Positions 24,661 through 33,822 are shown, numbered from the stretch's first letter. The stretch: 63,486 nucleotides of DNA from Alphaproteobacteria bacterium (GCA_019749915.1 JAIEPE010000044.1:1-63486); one strand, 5' to 3'. The notes: generated by a model not told the origin, from the letters alone. Numbers and translations: made by a program.

Positions 24661-24787
24661 TATACTCTTTGTCTTTCAAGTTTCGGGTGCGTTGCCCTTC
24701 GGGATTCGCCCTCTATCACGTATCAGAATACGCTCATCGGGCTTACCCTTGGGCGCCTACCCGACAATTTGAAATCCTTCGAGTATA
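24661..24787. repeat. Family D palindrome, expanded copy
   Basis: TATACTC...GTCTTTCAAGTTTCGGG at the left and CCCGACAATTTGAAATCC...GAGTATA at the right. The same ends occur 62-63 bp apart at 42688 and 49353; here the central loop holds about 65 extra bases, itself partly palindromic. It lies just after the DUF1653 gene and fills much of the roughly 260-bp gap before rplT. Confidence 0.75.
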
Positions 24788-24877
24788 GACTTATATTTTC
24801 ACATGTTTTATATAGAGGTGGACGTTAAGCTGAATTACCTCTCAGCGTCCATTTGATTTGCGCACAGTGATTTTTGA

Positions 24878-24903
24878 CACCTCTCCCACAATGGGGAGAG
24901 GTG
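24878..24903. terminator. Hairpin between DUF1653 and rplT ends
   Basis: A perfect stem CACCTCTCCC with GGGAGAGGTG around a short loop, followed on the plus strand by ATTCTTTT. It lies 3' of both the plus-strand DUF1653 gene and the minus-strand rplT. A similar stem lies after the peroxiredoxin gene near 49502-49525, so it is also a repeat. Terminator function is plausible but not proven. Confidence 0.45.
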
Positions 24904-24909
24904 ATTCTT

Positions 24910-25269
24910 TTAAGCCACTAAAGCCTTCTGCGCTTGATCCACAATGGTTTTAAAAGCTGCGGGCTCATGAATAGCAAGATCCGCTAAAACCTTACGATCA
25001 ATCTCAATCCCCGCTTTGATAAGTCCATTGATGAACTTTGAATAGGTCAAACCATGCTCGCGAGCGCCTGCGTTAATACGCTGGATCCACAAACCACGGA
25101 AATCACGCTTACGATTACGACGATCGCGATAAGCGTACTGTAAGGCCTTCTCAACACGTTGCAAAGCAATACGGTAGCAGCTCTTTGAGCGGCCACGATA
25201 CCCTTTTGCAAGCTTTAAAATCTTTTTATGACGAGCGTGGGCGGTTGTTCCACGTTTTACATGTGCCAT
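24910..25269 (-). CDS. rplT: 50S ribosomal protein L20
   Basis: L20 is needed early in 50S assembly. The 119-residue protein shows the basic N-terminal [29 protein letters not shown], followed by [21 protein letters not shown] and the globular C-terminal part with [12 protein letters not shown]. It lies 12 bases after rpmI and shares its promoter. infC, upstream in many bacteria, is not here. Confidence 0.97.
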   Translation of the reverse strand: MAHVKRGTTAHARHKKILKLAKGYRGRSKSCYRIALQRVEKALQYAYRDRRNRKRDFRGLWIQRINAGAREHGLTYSKFINGLIKAGIEIDRKVLADLAIHEPAAFKTIVDQAQKALVA

Positions 25270-25281
25270 ATCTCAATCCTC

Positions 25282-25482
25282 CTATATACCATAAGGCATA
25301 AAACGACGTACAATTTTAGCATCACATTCTCTCATGATTGTGGTGCCACGGGCAGTGCGGTTCATTTCATTTGAACGTTTCCGCATACCATGTCGTTTAC
25401 CGGCTTGAGCTGTTATGACTTTACCTGTCGCTGTTAAGCGAAAGCGCTTTTTAACGCTACTCTTTGTCTTTAACTTGGGCAT
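25282..25482 (-). CDS. rpmI: 50S ribosomal protein L35
   Basis: A 66-residue protein with the L35 signature: [17 protein letters not shown] at the N-terminus, [10 protein letters not shown] in the middle and [11 protein letters not shown] at the end. It is the first gene of rpmI-rplT. A promoter and a leader of about 90 bases lie upstream, which leaves room for the L20-mediated control known for this operon in other bacteria. Confidence 0.97.
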   Translation of the reverse strand: MPKLKTKSSVKKRFRLTATGKVITAQAGKRHGMRKRSNEMNRTARGTTIMRECDAKIVRRFMPYGI

Positions 25483-25611
25483 TTTCTCACTCTCTAAAGT
25501 TGTATAAATTAAGCTCCTTTTGGGAGCGCTCTAGGTCGGCATGCCCGGGAAAAAATCCCCTGCCTGGCTAGATGTGAAAGCATTTATATCAGGGCGTTCT
25601 TGAAAGTACAA
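25483..25611 (-). promoter_or_regulatory. rpmI-rplT promoter and structured leader
   Basis: On the minus strand, TTGTAC (25611-25606) and TATAAA (25588-25583) are separated by exactly 17 bases, a good sigma-70-type promoter. Transcription would start near 25576, giving a leader of about 90 bases. The leader contains GGGG-ATTTTTT-CCC and GCTCC-CAAAA-GGAGC hairpins. L20 leaders that mimic rRNA control this operon elsewhere; I cannot show that this one does. Confidence 0.6.
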
Positions 25612-25655
25612 GAAAATTTCAAAAAAAGCGTAATTTGGAGATAAGATCTTAAAAA

Positions 25656-26759
25656 CTATTCCTTTGCAGTTTTAGTCACTTCTTTAGGAGAGGATTCAAA
25701 CACTATATCACGTAAATACTTATAATGAGGATTAAGTTTACGATTAAGAATTTTAACATTTTTCTTTAGCATATACATATTCATTTTAAGGAGTTGTTTT
25801 TTTATTTTAGATTTCTTTGTTTTTTTGCTTCTCAAAATATCTATCCGAGAATCAAGGACTTGAATTTTATCCTCAAGTTTTTCCCTTTTTAATCTTCCTT
25901 TAGCTATTTTCTCTAATAACTTATCAAGATTAAAATCTTTTCTTCTTAACATAAACATCTTTAGAGGGGCCATGACTTCTTCTGTAGGATTTAAACTTGC
26001 ACTTTCTTTCTCTTTTTCAATATAATAACTTATAGTAAGGCTTAATAAATTAAGTTCTTCCTTAAGATTAATTCCTCCAAAACAAGACCCCCTCAGACTT
26101 GGATTCGCTCCATGAAGTAAAGCCCGAGCCCTTAAAGGATCAAAAACATCTTCTAAGTGGAAACTCGATGAATCTCCTGCTGCTAAGGGTGGATTTTTAT
26201 ACCCTCCCCACTTAATAATTTTATTAAAGTCAGCTCCTTTTTTTGCAAGTTTGTCAATAATTTCAAGTCGATTCTCAAGGGGCACATTTTGAGAAACTAC
26301 AGAGTATCGAGGATCTAAAGCCACATGCGCCAATGTATAAATCTGGCGATATCCCCAAACTACTAGCGCTTTATCATTCACATCCTCTACTACTGATAAA
26401 AATTTGCTTACTAAATCTCGTTTACCAAGAGAGATGGCTAACGCTAAAGGATTCGTCTGATTATAATAAACCCATGTAATCTTCTCATCTTTATATTTAA
26501 GGGAAGCTGGCCCCACCTTTGACGTTAGTTGGTTATTATCTAATTCATCTCTACTTTTTAAACTGCATAAATAGTTTAAATTTAAATACTTGGAAACAAT
26601 ACCATATCGCTTTGCAAGAGGGGCTGAATCAAAATCTTTTTCCACAGTTAACAAATAATCATCAATAGGGTCTGCTTGTGTTTTTAAAGTTGATATTAAA
26701 AAAGAGATTAATATAAATGATTTTAAAAGCAGATTGATTTTTTTCATTACTTTCACCAA
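25656..26759 (-). CDS. Secreted protein with degenerate ankyrin-like repeats
   Basis: A 367-residue protein not assigned to a known family. A signal peptide spans residues 5-29 (KKINLLLKS, then ISTLKTQA); the true start may be the ATG four codons in (26747). Residues about 95-215 show ankyrin-like helix pairs: NPLALAISLGKRDLVSKFL, IDKLAKKGADFN and ARALLHGANPSL. The C-terminal 100 residues are very Lys/Leu-rich and helical, probably a coiled coil. Ankyrin proteins with export signals are common in host-associated bacteria, so a host-directed role is possible but unproven. Adjacent genes are unrelated. Confidence 0.65.
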   Translation of the reverse strand: MVKVMKKINLLLKSFILISFLISTLKTQADPIDDYLLTVEKDFDSAPLAKRYGIVSKYLNLNYLCSLKSRDELDNNQLTSKVGPASLKYKDEKITWVYYNQTNPLALAISLGKRDLVSKFLSVVEDVNDKALVVWGYRQIYTLAHVALDPRYSVVSQNVPLENRLEIIDKLAKKGADFNKIIKWGGYKNPPLAAGDSSSFHLEDVFDPLRARALLHGANPSLRGSCFGGINLKEELNLLSLTISYYIEKEKESASLNPTEEVMAPLKMFMLRRKDFNLDKLLEKIAKGRLKREKLEDKIQVLDSRIDILRSKKTKKSKIKKQLLKMNMYMLKKNVKILNRKLNPHYKYLRDIVFESSPKEVTKTAKE

Positions 26760-26870
26760 TATTTAATAAATAATTTTTAACAGACGCTATATACAGCGAT
26801 AATATTTAACTTGTGAAATAGATTTAAGCGCTTTGTCAAGCGTAAATTCAAAAAATATTTAAAGAATGGG

Positions 26871-27521
26871 TCATTGGGAGAAATACTTTAAAAACCAGTC
26901 CCTTGCGATACCGGCCACCTTTTCAAGAGTCCCCGACTCCTCAAACAAATGGGTTGCCCCTTTTATAATCACAAGTTCTTTTGGACATCTGAGTTGGGAG
27001 AGAGCTTTTTCATTTAACTCAATCACAACCTCATCAAGCCCACCCACAAGCAAAAGAGTTGGCGCCTTCACTTTGGGAAGATGGGAATGAGCTAAATCAG
27101 GGCGCCCTCCACGAGAAACAATGGCTTTAATAAGATTGGATGTGCGCGTTTCAGCAATTAAGGCCGCAGCCGCCCCCGTGCTCGCACCGAAATATCCGAG
27201 GCTCAGGTGTTTTGTTGTCGGATTTTTTATGGCCCAATCGGTAGCTTTTTCTAAACGTTCTGCAAGAAGTTCTATATTAAAACGAAGCTCTCGCGTTCTT
27301 TCGTCAACCACTTCTTCTTCTGCAGTTAACAAATCAAAGAGCAACGTTGCAATCCCCGCCTGGTTCAAAACTTCTGCCACATATCGATTTCGAGGGCTTT
27401 TGCGACTACTTCCACTCCCATGAGCAAACAACACAAGTCCCTGCGCACCTTGTGGAATCGTCAACTCTCCTTCAAGATTAAGTTTACCAATTTGTATTTT
27501 TACAAGTGTTTCATCAGCCAT
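26871..27521 (-). CDS. Alpha/beta hydrolase (dienelactone-hydrolase-like)
   Basis: A 216-residue cytoplasmic alpha/beta hydrolase. It has the oxyanion-strand motif LVLFAHGSGSSRKSPRN, the nucleophile elbow GYFGASTGAAAA, the acid in LVGGLDEVV and the histidine in KGATHLFEE, so the catalytic triad is complete. Proteins of this kind are often annotated as dienelactone hydrolase or as a fusion partner of phosphoribosyltransferase. The substrate is unknown. It lies after birA on the same strand with a gap of about 55 bases and may be the last gene of that transcript. Confidence 0.8.
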   Translation of the reverse strand: MADETLVKIQIGKLNLEGELTIPQGAQGLVLFAHGSGSSRKSPRNRYVAEVLNQAGIATLLFDLLTAEEEVVDERTRELRFNIELLAERLEKATDWAIKNPTTKHLSLGYFGASTGAAAALIAETRTSNLIKAIVSRGGRPDLAHSHLPKVKAPTLLLVGGLDEVVIELNEKALSQLRCPKELVIIKGATHLFEESGTLEKVAGIARDWFLKYFSQ

Positions 27522-27576
27522 GATTCATATCTCTTCGTGAATTAAGTATGACAGATATAAGTTTTAAAAGTCTTAA

Positions 27577-28320
27577 TTAAGCCGCACTGGAGGAGTCAAT
27601 CTTATCCAAAACATCCCCTGCAATCAGCTCAAAACGCCCTTGGGGAGACTTAAGGATGAGAAGCCCCTCTTCCGTAATGCCTTCAAAAGTGCCGGTAAAG
27701 GTTTTCTCACCACAATCAAAGGCAATGGTTTGGCCTAGACGAGCAGCGCGTTTCATCCACAACCCATGAATAGGGATAAATCCTTCTTTTTTCCAAAGAG
27801 AAATGTAACGATCCAGAGAGGATGCCACGGAGTGCACCGTATCTTGAAGGGACAAATAAATCCCCTCATTTTCAAAGGAAGTTGCTGGAAAGCGTGTCTC
27901 TTCAGGGTAGGATTTCAAATTCAATCCACACCCAATCAAATAGGCCGTTTTTCCTTTTTCAGGAAGGTCTAGTGCTTCAAGTAAAAGCCCTCCCACTTTT
28001 TTTCCGTTGAGAAGAATGTCATTGGGCCATTTATAAGTGAGGCTTTCTGTCGGAGGCATAAGAGCACAGAGTTCCTCACCAATGGCAACACAGGCCACAA
28101 AAGAAAGTTGAGCGGCCTCTGAAAAAGGAAGAGTCGAATAGGTAGCATAGGTAAGATGTACATTACCTACGGCTGATCCCCACACTCGACCACGTCGACC
28201 ACGCCCTCCTGTCTGTCGAGAGGCTACAATAACTGTACCTTCTTCCGCTCCCAGCAATACCCGTGAACGGGCCTCATCCATCGTACTATTCAGAACGTCA
28301 AAAAAATAAAAAGATGTCAT
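27577..28320 (-). CDS. birA: Biotin--[acetyl-CoA-carboxylase] ligase
   Basis: BirA attaches biotin to carboxylase carrier domains. The 247-residue protein is the catalytic part only: TGGRGRRGRVW holds the biotinoyl-AMP loop, and KWPNDILLNGKKVGGLLLE and IGCGLNLK are present, followed by a small C-terminal domain. The N-terminal helix-turn-helix of the enterobacterial repressor form is absent. It lies nine bases after nuoN, a common alphaproteobacterial arrangement, and is probably transcribed with the nuo operon. Confidence 0.95.
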   Translation of the reverse strand: MTSFYFFDVLNSTMDEARSRVLLGAEEGTVIVASRQTGGRGRRGRVWGSAVGNVHLTYATYSTLPFSEAAQLSFVACVAIGEELCALMPPTESLTYKWPNDILLNGKKVGGLLLEALDLPEKGKTAYLIGCGLNLKSYPEETRFPATSFENEGIYLSLQDTVHSVASSLDRYISLWKKEGFIPIHGLWMKRAARLGQTIAFDCGEKTFTGTFEGITEEGLLILKSPQGRFELIAGDVLDKIDSSSAA

Positions 28321-28329
28321 AAACTCCTT

Positions 28330-29811
28330 TTAAATTGGAAGAGCGAGAGCCGCTCGCTGAGCAAGTTCAAGCATCCCGTTGGGAAACAAAAAGAATACTA
28401 AAATAATAGCAGCACAGACATTCAATACAACCATAATTTCTGGTGATAAAACAAGAAGTTGTCCATGGGACGCTGAAGGTGTTTCCGGAAGTTTATCAAA
28501 ATACATCACTTTGACAATTTTCAGATAATAATAAGCCGCCACAACCGATGTCAGCCCTCCAATAATCGCCAGGTAAAAAAGACCCGCCGAAATCGCTGCT
28601 TTAAAAACGTATAATTTTGCAAAAAAACCAGCAAGGGGAGGAATCCCGGCCATGGAAAACATAAAGACTGCCAAAACAAAGCTTAGCCTTGGGTGAAGCA
28701 TGGAAATCCCCTTTAAATCATCAACCTCTTGCACACCTTCTGGGGTTTTCCCTTTTAAGGACAATAGACAGGCAAAAGTACCAATAAACATGACAAGATA
28801 AATCGAAAGGTACACAAAAACGGATTGAATTCCCTCATCATTTCCAGAGGCAATTCCCATCAAAACGTAACCCATTTGACCAATCGCACTATAGGCCAAA
28901 AGCCGCTTTAGGTCAGTCTGCTGTAGGGCTGCAAACGCCCCTACAATCATGGAGGCAGCTGATATAAAAACCATCAAAGATTGCCATTCTCCATACAGCA
29001 CAAGGAAAGGGGACATCATAAGGCGCAAGGAAACAATCATGGCCGCAACTTTAGGCACCCCCCCAATAAATGCGGTAATGGGTGTGGGACATCCCTGATA
29101 AACATCGGGTGTCCACATATGAAAGGGAACAGCCGACACTTTAAAGGCAAGGGCAGCCATAATAAAAATAAGGCCCACAAAAAGACTTAAAGAGAGGTCA
29201 TTCACACTTTCTGCTCGAATAACAGAGGCGACAATGTCAAAATTTGTTGCCCCCGTAAAGCCATACATAAGGCTGACACCATAAAGAAAAAATCCGGTTG
29301 CAAAAGCGCCTAAGATAAAGTACTTCAACGCCGCTTCAGAAACGCGAGGATGATCGCGATGAAAGGCGGCAAGCACATAAAGTGACAATCCTTGCATCTC
29401 CATCCCTATGAACAAAATAATAAAATCATTGGCCTCCACCATCAAAAGCATGCCGAGAGTCGCTAATAAAATAAGAGGCGGGTATTCAAAGGAAGTCAAG
29501 TTTTCCCTCATCATAGAAGGCAACGACATAGCTAGAGTTCCTAAGGAGCCCAAAAGAATCAACGCTTTTGCAAAAAAGATAAAATCATCTTGCTTAATTT
29601 GTCCCTCAAAAGTCACCCAAGATTGTCCTACTTCATTTTGAAAAATCAAAAAGAATAAGGCGAGCCCTAATGCTACCAACCCATAATGAACGGAACGGCG
29701 AAAAGATCTTTTTTTAACAAAAGAGCCTTCCATCAAAATAAGAAGAGCTGAAAAAGCGAGCAGCATTTCAGGAAAGATTAAATTAAAATCTGGCATATAA
29801 AAACTGGTCAT
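28330..29811 (-). CDS. nuoN: NADH-quinone oxidoreductase subunit N
   Basis: One of the three antiporter-like membrane subunits of complex I. The 493 residues contain about fourteen membrane helices. Conserved features include GMEMQGLSLYVLAAF (the buried Glu), ALAFKVSAVPFHMWTPDVYQGCPTP (channel Lys and His region) and LKRLLAYSAIGQMGY. It is the last nuo gene, five bases after nuoM. Confidence 0.96.
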   Translation of the reverse strand: MTSFYMPDFNLIFPEMLLAFSALLILMEGSFVKKRSFRRSVHYGLVALGLALFFLIFQNEVGQSWVTFEGQIKQDDFIFFAKALILLGSLGTLAMSLPSMMRENLTSFEYPPLILLATLGMLLMVEANDFIILFIGMEMQGLSLYVLAAFHRDHPRVSEAALKYFILGAFATGFFLYGVSLMYGFTGATNFDIVASVIRAESVNDLSLSLFVGLIFIMAALAFKVSAVPFHMWTPDVYQGCPTPITAFIGGVPKVAAMIVSLRLMMSPFLVLYGEWQSLMVFISAASMIVGAFAALQQTDLKRLLAYSAIGQMGYVLMGIASGNDEGIQSVFVYLSIYLVMFIGTFACLLSLKGKTPEGVQEVDDLKGISMLHPRLSFVLAVFMFSMAGIPPLAGFFAKLYVFKAAISAGLFYLAIIGGLTSVVAAYYYLKIVKVMYFDKLPETPSASHGQLLVLSPEIMVVLNVCAAIILVFFLFPNGMLELAQRAALALPI

Positions 29812-29815
29812 CTAT

Positions 29816-31549
29816 TTACTGCCCATTTCTTAACAAAGCCACTTTAACACCGGACAAATTTTTCTCGTCGTCATTGCGAGCCCACGCAGTGGGCGCGGCA
29901 ATCCATGGATTCATTTGAAAGATGGATTGCTTCGTCGGGTCTTCGACCCTTCTCGCAATGACGAAAAATCGTTGCTTTCCTTGGTGTGTAAAAATCCGTC
30001 CGGTGGTGAGAAAAGCCACTTCAAGGGATTTCTTTGGATTAATCAAAAGATTCCCATCTACTTCAAGGGCCAAATTAAATTGATCAATCACCTTTGATAC
30101 AGAAGCCTCCGCCAGGATCAAAACCGGTGAGGGGTAAAGTCCAAAAAAAAGAACACTCGCCACAAGCGGCGCAAACACTATCTTCTCACGCCAATCAAGA
30201 TCTGTGAGCCCTTTAAGCTTGGGATGAGAAAGCTGTCCAAAAACAACCCTCCGATAAAGCCAAAGAGCGTAAGCGGCTCCCAAAACCATACCAGTCGTGG
30301 CCAGAAGAGTCGCCCATGTATTGGCTTGGAAAGCACCTAAGAGAACAAGAAATTCACCCACAAATCCGCTGGTACCAGGAAGACCTATTGAGGCCAAGAT
30401 AAAAAACATAAAGAATGTCGCATAGCGGGGCATGGTGTGAACAATCCCTCCATAATCAGCAATCTCTCGACTATGGAGCCGATCATAGACAACGCCTACG
30501 CAAATAAAAAGAGCAGCAGATACAAGGCCGTGACTCACCATTTGCATAATGGCCCCTTGAATGCCTTGAGGATCGGCCGTGAAAATCCCTAAGGTCACAA
30601 ATCCCATGTGAGCCACAGAGGCGTAGGCAATCAACTTTTTCATGTCTTTCTGCGCCAGAGCGACAAGAGAAGTATAGATAATTGCGATAATACTAAGAGT
30701 AAAAATCATGGGCGTGAAATAGGCAGAAGCCTCTGGGAATATGGGCAGTGAAAAGCGAATAAATCCATATCCGCCCATTTTCAAAAGAACTCCCGCTAAA
30801 ATAACTGACCCTGCCGTTGGGGCCTCCACATGCGCATCAGGCAGCCAGGTGTGAACAGGCCACATAGGAATTTTGACCGCAAAAGAAGCAAAAAAAGCGA
30901 GCCATAACCACGTTTGAATTTGAGGATCAAACGGTGTCACAAGGGCCGCAGGAATCGAGCTGCTCCCCACCTCAAAATAGATATAAATGATGGCCAGCAA
31001 GCTTAGAACCGACCCCAAAAGGGTATAGAGAAAAAATTTAAAGGCCGCATAAATGCGATTGGGTCCTCCCCAAATGCCAATGATCAAAAACATGGGAATC
31101 AACACACTTTCAAAGAAAAGATAAAAGAGGATAAAATCAAGGGCTGAAAACATCCCCAGCAAAAAGGTTTCCAAGACCAAAAAGGCCACCATATACTCGG
31201 GAACCTTGTCTTGAATAGACGTCCAGCTCACCAGCACACAAAGGGGGATGAGAAAGGCAGAGAGAATAAACAAAGGTAAAGAAATCCCATCCAGACCCAC
31301 ATGATAGCTCATGTTTAAGAGGGGCATCCATTGGAATTTATCCTGAAGCTGAAACTCAGAAGAGGTAACATCAAAATTCCACCATAAGGTCACGGCAAGT
31401 CCCAGGGTCACAAGGGAGGTCCACAAAGCCACCCAGCGGGCATTCATAGCAAGGGAAGTTTGCTTGTTTCCCCAGTTCAAGAGAATAGCAAAAGCTCCTA
31501 GAAGTGGGAGGAAAATGGCGATACTCAGCAGAGGAAGTGATGTTAGCAT
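29816..31549 (-). CDS. nuoM: NADH-quinone oxidoreductase subunit M with a 59-residue C-terminal insert
   Basis: An antiporter-like proton-pumping subunit of complex I. The main body of about 500 residues has LFYLFFESVLIPMFLIIGIWG (Glu of the channel), FASFAVKIPMWPVHTWLPDAHVEAPT and AYASVAHMGF, as in normal NuoM. The C-terminal part is unusual: residues from about FLTTGRIF to KNLSGVKV are encoded by a family A palindrome. Removing 177 bp between direct repeats restores the ending SLEVALLRNGQ. The extra segment is polar and would follow the last membrane region, so the subunit may still work. Confidence 0.95.
   Translation of the reverse strand: MLTSLPLLSIAIFLPLLGAFAILLNWGNKQTSLAMNARWVALWTSLVTLGLAVTLWWNFDVTSSEFQLQDKFQWMPLLNMSYHVGLDGISLPLFILSAFLIPLCVLVSWTSIQDKVPEYMVAFLVLETFLLGMFSALDFILFYLFFESVLIPMFLIIGIWGGPNRIYAAFKFFLYTLLGSVLSLLAIIYIYFEVGSSSIPAALVTPFDPQIQTWLWLAFFASFAVKIPMWPVHTWLPDAHVEAPTAGSVILAGVLLKMGGYGFIRFSLPIFPEASAYFTPMIFTLSIIAIIYTSLVALAQKDMKKLIAYASVAHMGFVTLGIFTADPQGIQGAIMQMVSHGLVSAALFICVGVVYDRLHSREIADYGGIVHTMPRYATFFMFFILASIGLPGTSGFVGEFLVLLGAFQANTWATLLATTGMVLGAAYALWLYRRVVFGQLSHPKLKGLTDLDWREKIVFAPLVASVLFFGLYPSPVLILAEASVSKVIDQFNLALEVDGNLLINPKKSLEVAFLTTGRIFTHQGKQRFFVIARRVEDPTKQSIFQMNPWIAAPTAWARNDDEKNLSGVKVALLRNGQ
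29848..30005 (+). repeat. Family A palindromic element inserted in nuoM
   Basis: A 158-bp unit starting CACCGGAC and ending GTCCGGTG, perfect 8-bp terminal inverted repeats. It has the same arms as the slt copy (CGTCATTGCGAG, GCGGCAATCCAT, ATGGATTGC, CTCGCAATGACG) and is highly similar throughout. The flanks carry AAAGCCACTTTAA (29835-29847) and AAAGCCACTTCAA (30012-30024), 12 of 13 identical, 177 bp apart. That pattern fits insertion with target-site duplication. Confidence 0.88.
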
Positions 31550-31558
31550 TCTGTCCCT

Positions 31559-33487
31559 TTATCCCCAAAAATACCAAGCCATCATGAGGGTAACCCCAAT
31601 AATCATGGCAAAAGCATAGTGATACACATATCCCGTTTGCAGGCGACACAAAAGGCCTCCGCTTGCCAGGCTCAAAAACCCAAGGCCATTTGGGCCAAGT
31701 CCATCAATAATCTCTCGATCCCCTTCTTTCCAAAGAACCTGACTTGTCTTAAGAGTTGGCGTGACAAACATCCAGTTATAAAGCTTATCAAAATACCATT
31801 GATGATACAAAAAGCTATAGAGGTATTTAAAAGTTTGAGAGAGCTTTTCTGGGAGTGAGCTTGTGAATTGATAAAGAAAGTATGCAATAGCTACGCCAAA
31901 AAGGGCGGCGATCGTCGGGGCCCAATGAACCCACCCCCCCACGTGATGGGCAGCTTTGATCACCTCATCTTGCGGCAAAACGAAAATAGCCATCCCCCAA
32001 AATGTGGTCTTCTCTCCAACGAAGAGAAGCTCTAGAAGGCTTCCAGAAAAAACAGCCCCTATAGCAAGGATAATAATGGGGATCAACATAATAAGGGGCG
32101 ATTCATGAATATGTCCCATAACCACATCATCTGCTTTTGGTTTACCATTAAAAGTTAACAGAAGAAGGCGCCAAGCATAAAAAGCAGTCAAAATAGCCGC
32201 AAAAATGCCTCCCCAAAAAGCAAACTGGCCTACGGGTAATTGAGACACCCAATCCGCTTCTAAAATCATGTCCTTTGAATAAAACCCGGCAAAAAAAGGA
32301 AGGCCAGCAAGAGCTAAACTTCCCACCCACATCACCGCATAGGTGACAGGAATAAAGCGCCAAATAGCGCCCATTTTTTGAATGTTATGCTCATCAGACA
32401 TAGCATGAATCACCGAGCCTGCTCCTAAGAAAAGGAGAGCTTTGAAAAAAGCATGGGTCGTCAAATGAAACATGGATGCGCTATAGGCAGAAAGGCCAGC
32501 CGCCATAAACATATATCCTAGCTGGCTACAGGTGGAATAGGCAATGATGCGCTTAATATCATTTTGCACGCAAGCAATGGTGGCGGCCATGATGGCTGTA
32601 AAAGTGCCGATGAGGGTAATAAACTCTCGCGCCAAGGGGGCATACTCTAAGATAGGCGAGATGCGAACAACTAAGAACACACCTGCCGTCACCATAGTGG
32701 CTGCATGGATTAGGGCTGAAACCGGCGTTGGACCTTCCATAGCATCAGGAAGCCACGTATGGAGGCCAATTTGCGCTGACTTACCCATAGCGCCAAAAAA
32801 GAATAAAAATGACGCCAAGGTTAGTGCTGGAACCTGCCAATTTAAAAAGGTGAATGTCTCCTGTTGATGTTCTTCCACAATTTCAAAAACCGCAAGAAAA
32901 TCGAGGGTTCCAAAAAGACTAAAGATGATGATAATACCAAGAACAAACCCAATATCTCCAATTCTATTAACCAAAAAGGCCTTAATCGCTGCCGCATTGG
33001 CGCGCTCCCGATCATACCAATATCCGATCAAAAGATAAGAGCACAACCCCACCCCTTCCCATCCAAAAAACATTTGAAGGAAATTAGGCGCCGTCACTAA
33101 GGTCAGCATGAAAAAAGTAAAGAGGCTTAAATACCCCATAAAACGCGGTATACCAGGGTCGCCCTTCATATAACCAATAGAATAAAGATGAACCATAAAA
33201 GAAACCAAGGTAACAACAGCCATCATGACAAGACTTAAACTGTCAATTTGAAGCCCCCAAGCCACATCAAATAATTCCACATGAATCCACGTAAAAAGTG
33301 AGACAACAAGGGTTTCCTCCTTTAATCCCATTTTAAAGAAGAGATAAAGGGCAAGACAAGTCGAGACGCCCATCAAAGCAGAGGTAGAAATTTGAGAAAA
33401 AGGATCTCCCAGTTTTTCACCAAGGCCACCTGCAAGGACAAATCCCAGAAGCGGCAAACACACAATGAGAAGGGCAAGTGTCGTCAT
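31559..33487 (-). CDS. nuoL: NADH-quinone oxidoreductase subunit L
   Basis: The distal antiporter-like subunit of complex I. Its 642 residues contain about sixteen membrane segments plus the long lateral helix near the C-terminus. Conserved features: GWEGVGLCSYLLIGYWYDR, GKSAQIGLHTWLPDAMEGPTP (lysine and proton-path residues) and IAYSTCSQLGYMF. The length is normal. It lies between nuoK and nuoM in the usual order. Confidence 0.96.
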   Translation of the reverse strand: MTTLALLIVCLPLLGFVLAGGLGEKLGDPFSQISTSALMGVSTCLALYLFFKMGLKEETLVVSLFTWIHVELFDVAWGLQIDSLSLVMMAVVTLVSFMVHLYSIGYMKGDPGIPRFMGYLSLFTFFMLTLVTAPNFLQMFFGWEGVGLCSYLLIGYWYDRERANAAAIKAFLVNRIGDIGFVLGIIIIFSLFGTLDFLAVFEIVEEHQQETFTFLNWQVPALTLASFLFFFGAMGKSAQIGLHTWLPDAMEGPTPVSALIHAATMVTAGVFLVVRISPILEYAPLAREFITLIGTFTAIMAATIACVQNDIKRIIAYSTCSQLGYMFMAAGLSAYSASMFHLTTHAFFKALLFLGAGSVIHAMSDEHNIQKMGAIWRFIPVTYAVMWVGSLALAGLPFFAGFYSKDMILEADWVSQLPVGQFAFWGGIFAAILTAFYAWRLLLLTFNGKPKADDVVMGHIHESPLIMLIPIIILAIGAVFSGSLLELLFVGEKTTFWGMAIFVLPQDEVIKAAHHVGGWVHWAPTIAALFGVAIAYFLYQFTSSLPEKLSQTFKYLYSFLYHQWYFDKLYNWMFVTPTLKTSQVLWKEGDREIIDGLGPNGLGFLSLASGGLLCRLQTGYVYHYAFAMIIGVTLMMAWYFWG

Positions 33488-33490
33488 CTT

Positions 33491-33799
33491 TTAACCCTTC
33501 ATCAGGGGGGCTTCCCCTACAGAAATATCACCGCGATTGCGAAAATAAACAACAAGTATGGCAAGGCCTATGGCTGCTTCAGCCGCCGCCACCGTCAACA
33601 CAAAAAGAGAAAATACTTGTCCTGTCAAATCACCAAGGTATTGAGAAAAGGCCACAAAGTTTATGTTTACTGCCAGAAGAAGAAGTTCAATGGACATTAA
33701 AATGACGATCACATTGCGACGATTCAAAAAGATTCCAATACTCCCAATCACAAAAAGGAGTGCTGCTACAATGAGATAATGATCGAGGCTTATAATCAC
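33491..33799 (-). CDS. nuoK: NADH-quinone oxidoreductase subunit K
   Basis: A small three-helix membrane subunit of complex I (102 residues). It has [20 protein letters not shown], with the membrane Glu of helix 2, and [16 protein letters not shown], with the second conserved Glu. The gene lies three bases before nuoL. Confidence 0.96.
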   Translation of the reverse strand: MIISLDHYLIVAALLFVIGSIGIFLNRRNVIVILMSIELLLLAVNINFVAFSQYLGDLTGQVFSLFVLTVAAAEAAIGLAILVVYFRNRGDISVGEAPLMKG

Positions 33800-33822
33800 T
33801 TATTTTTCCACTTATTCTTCCC

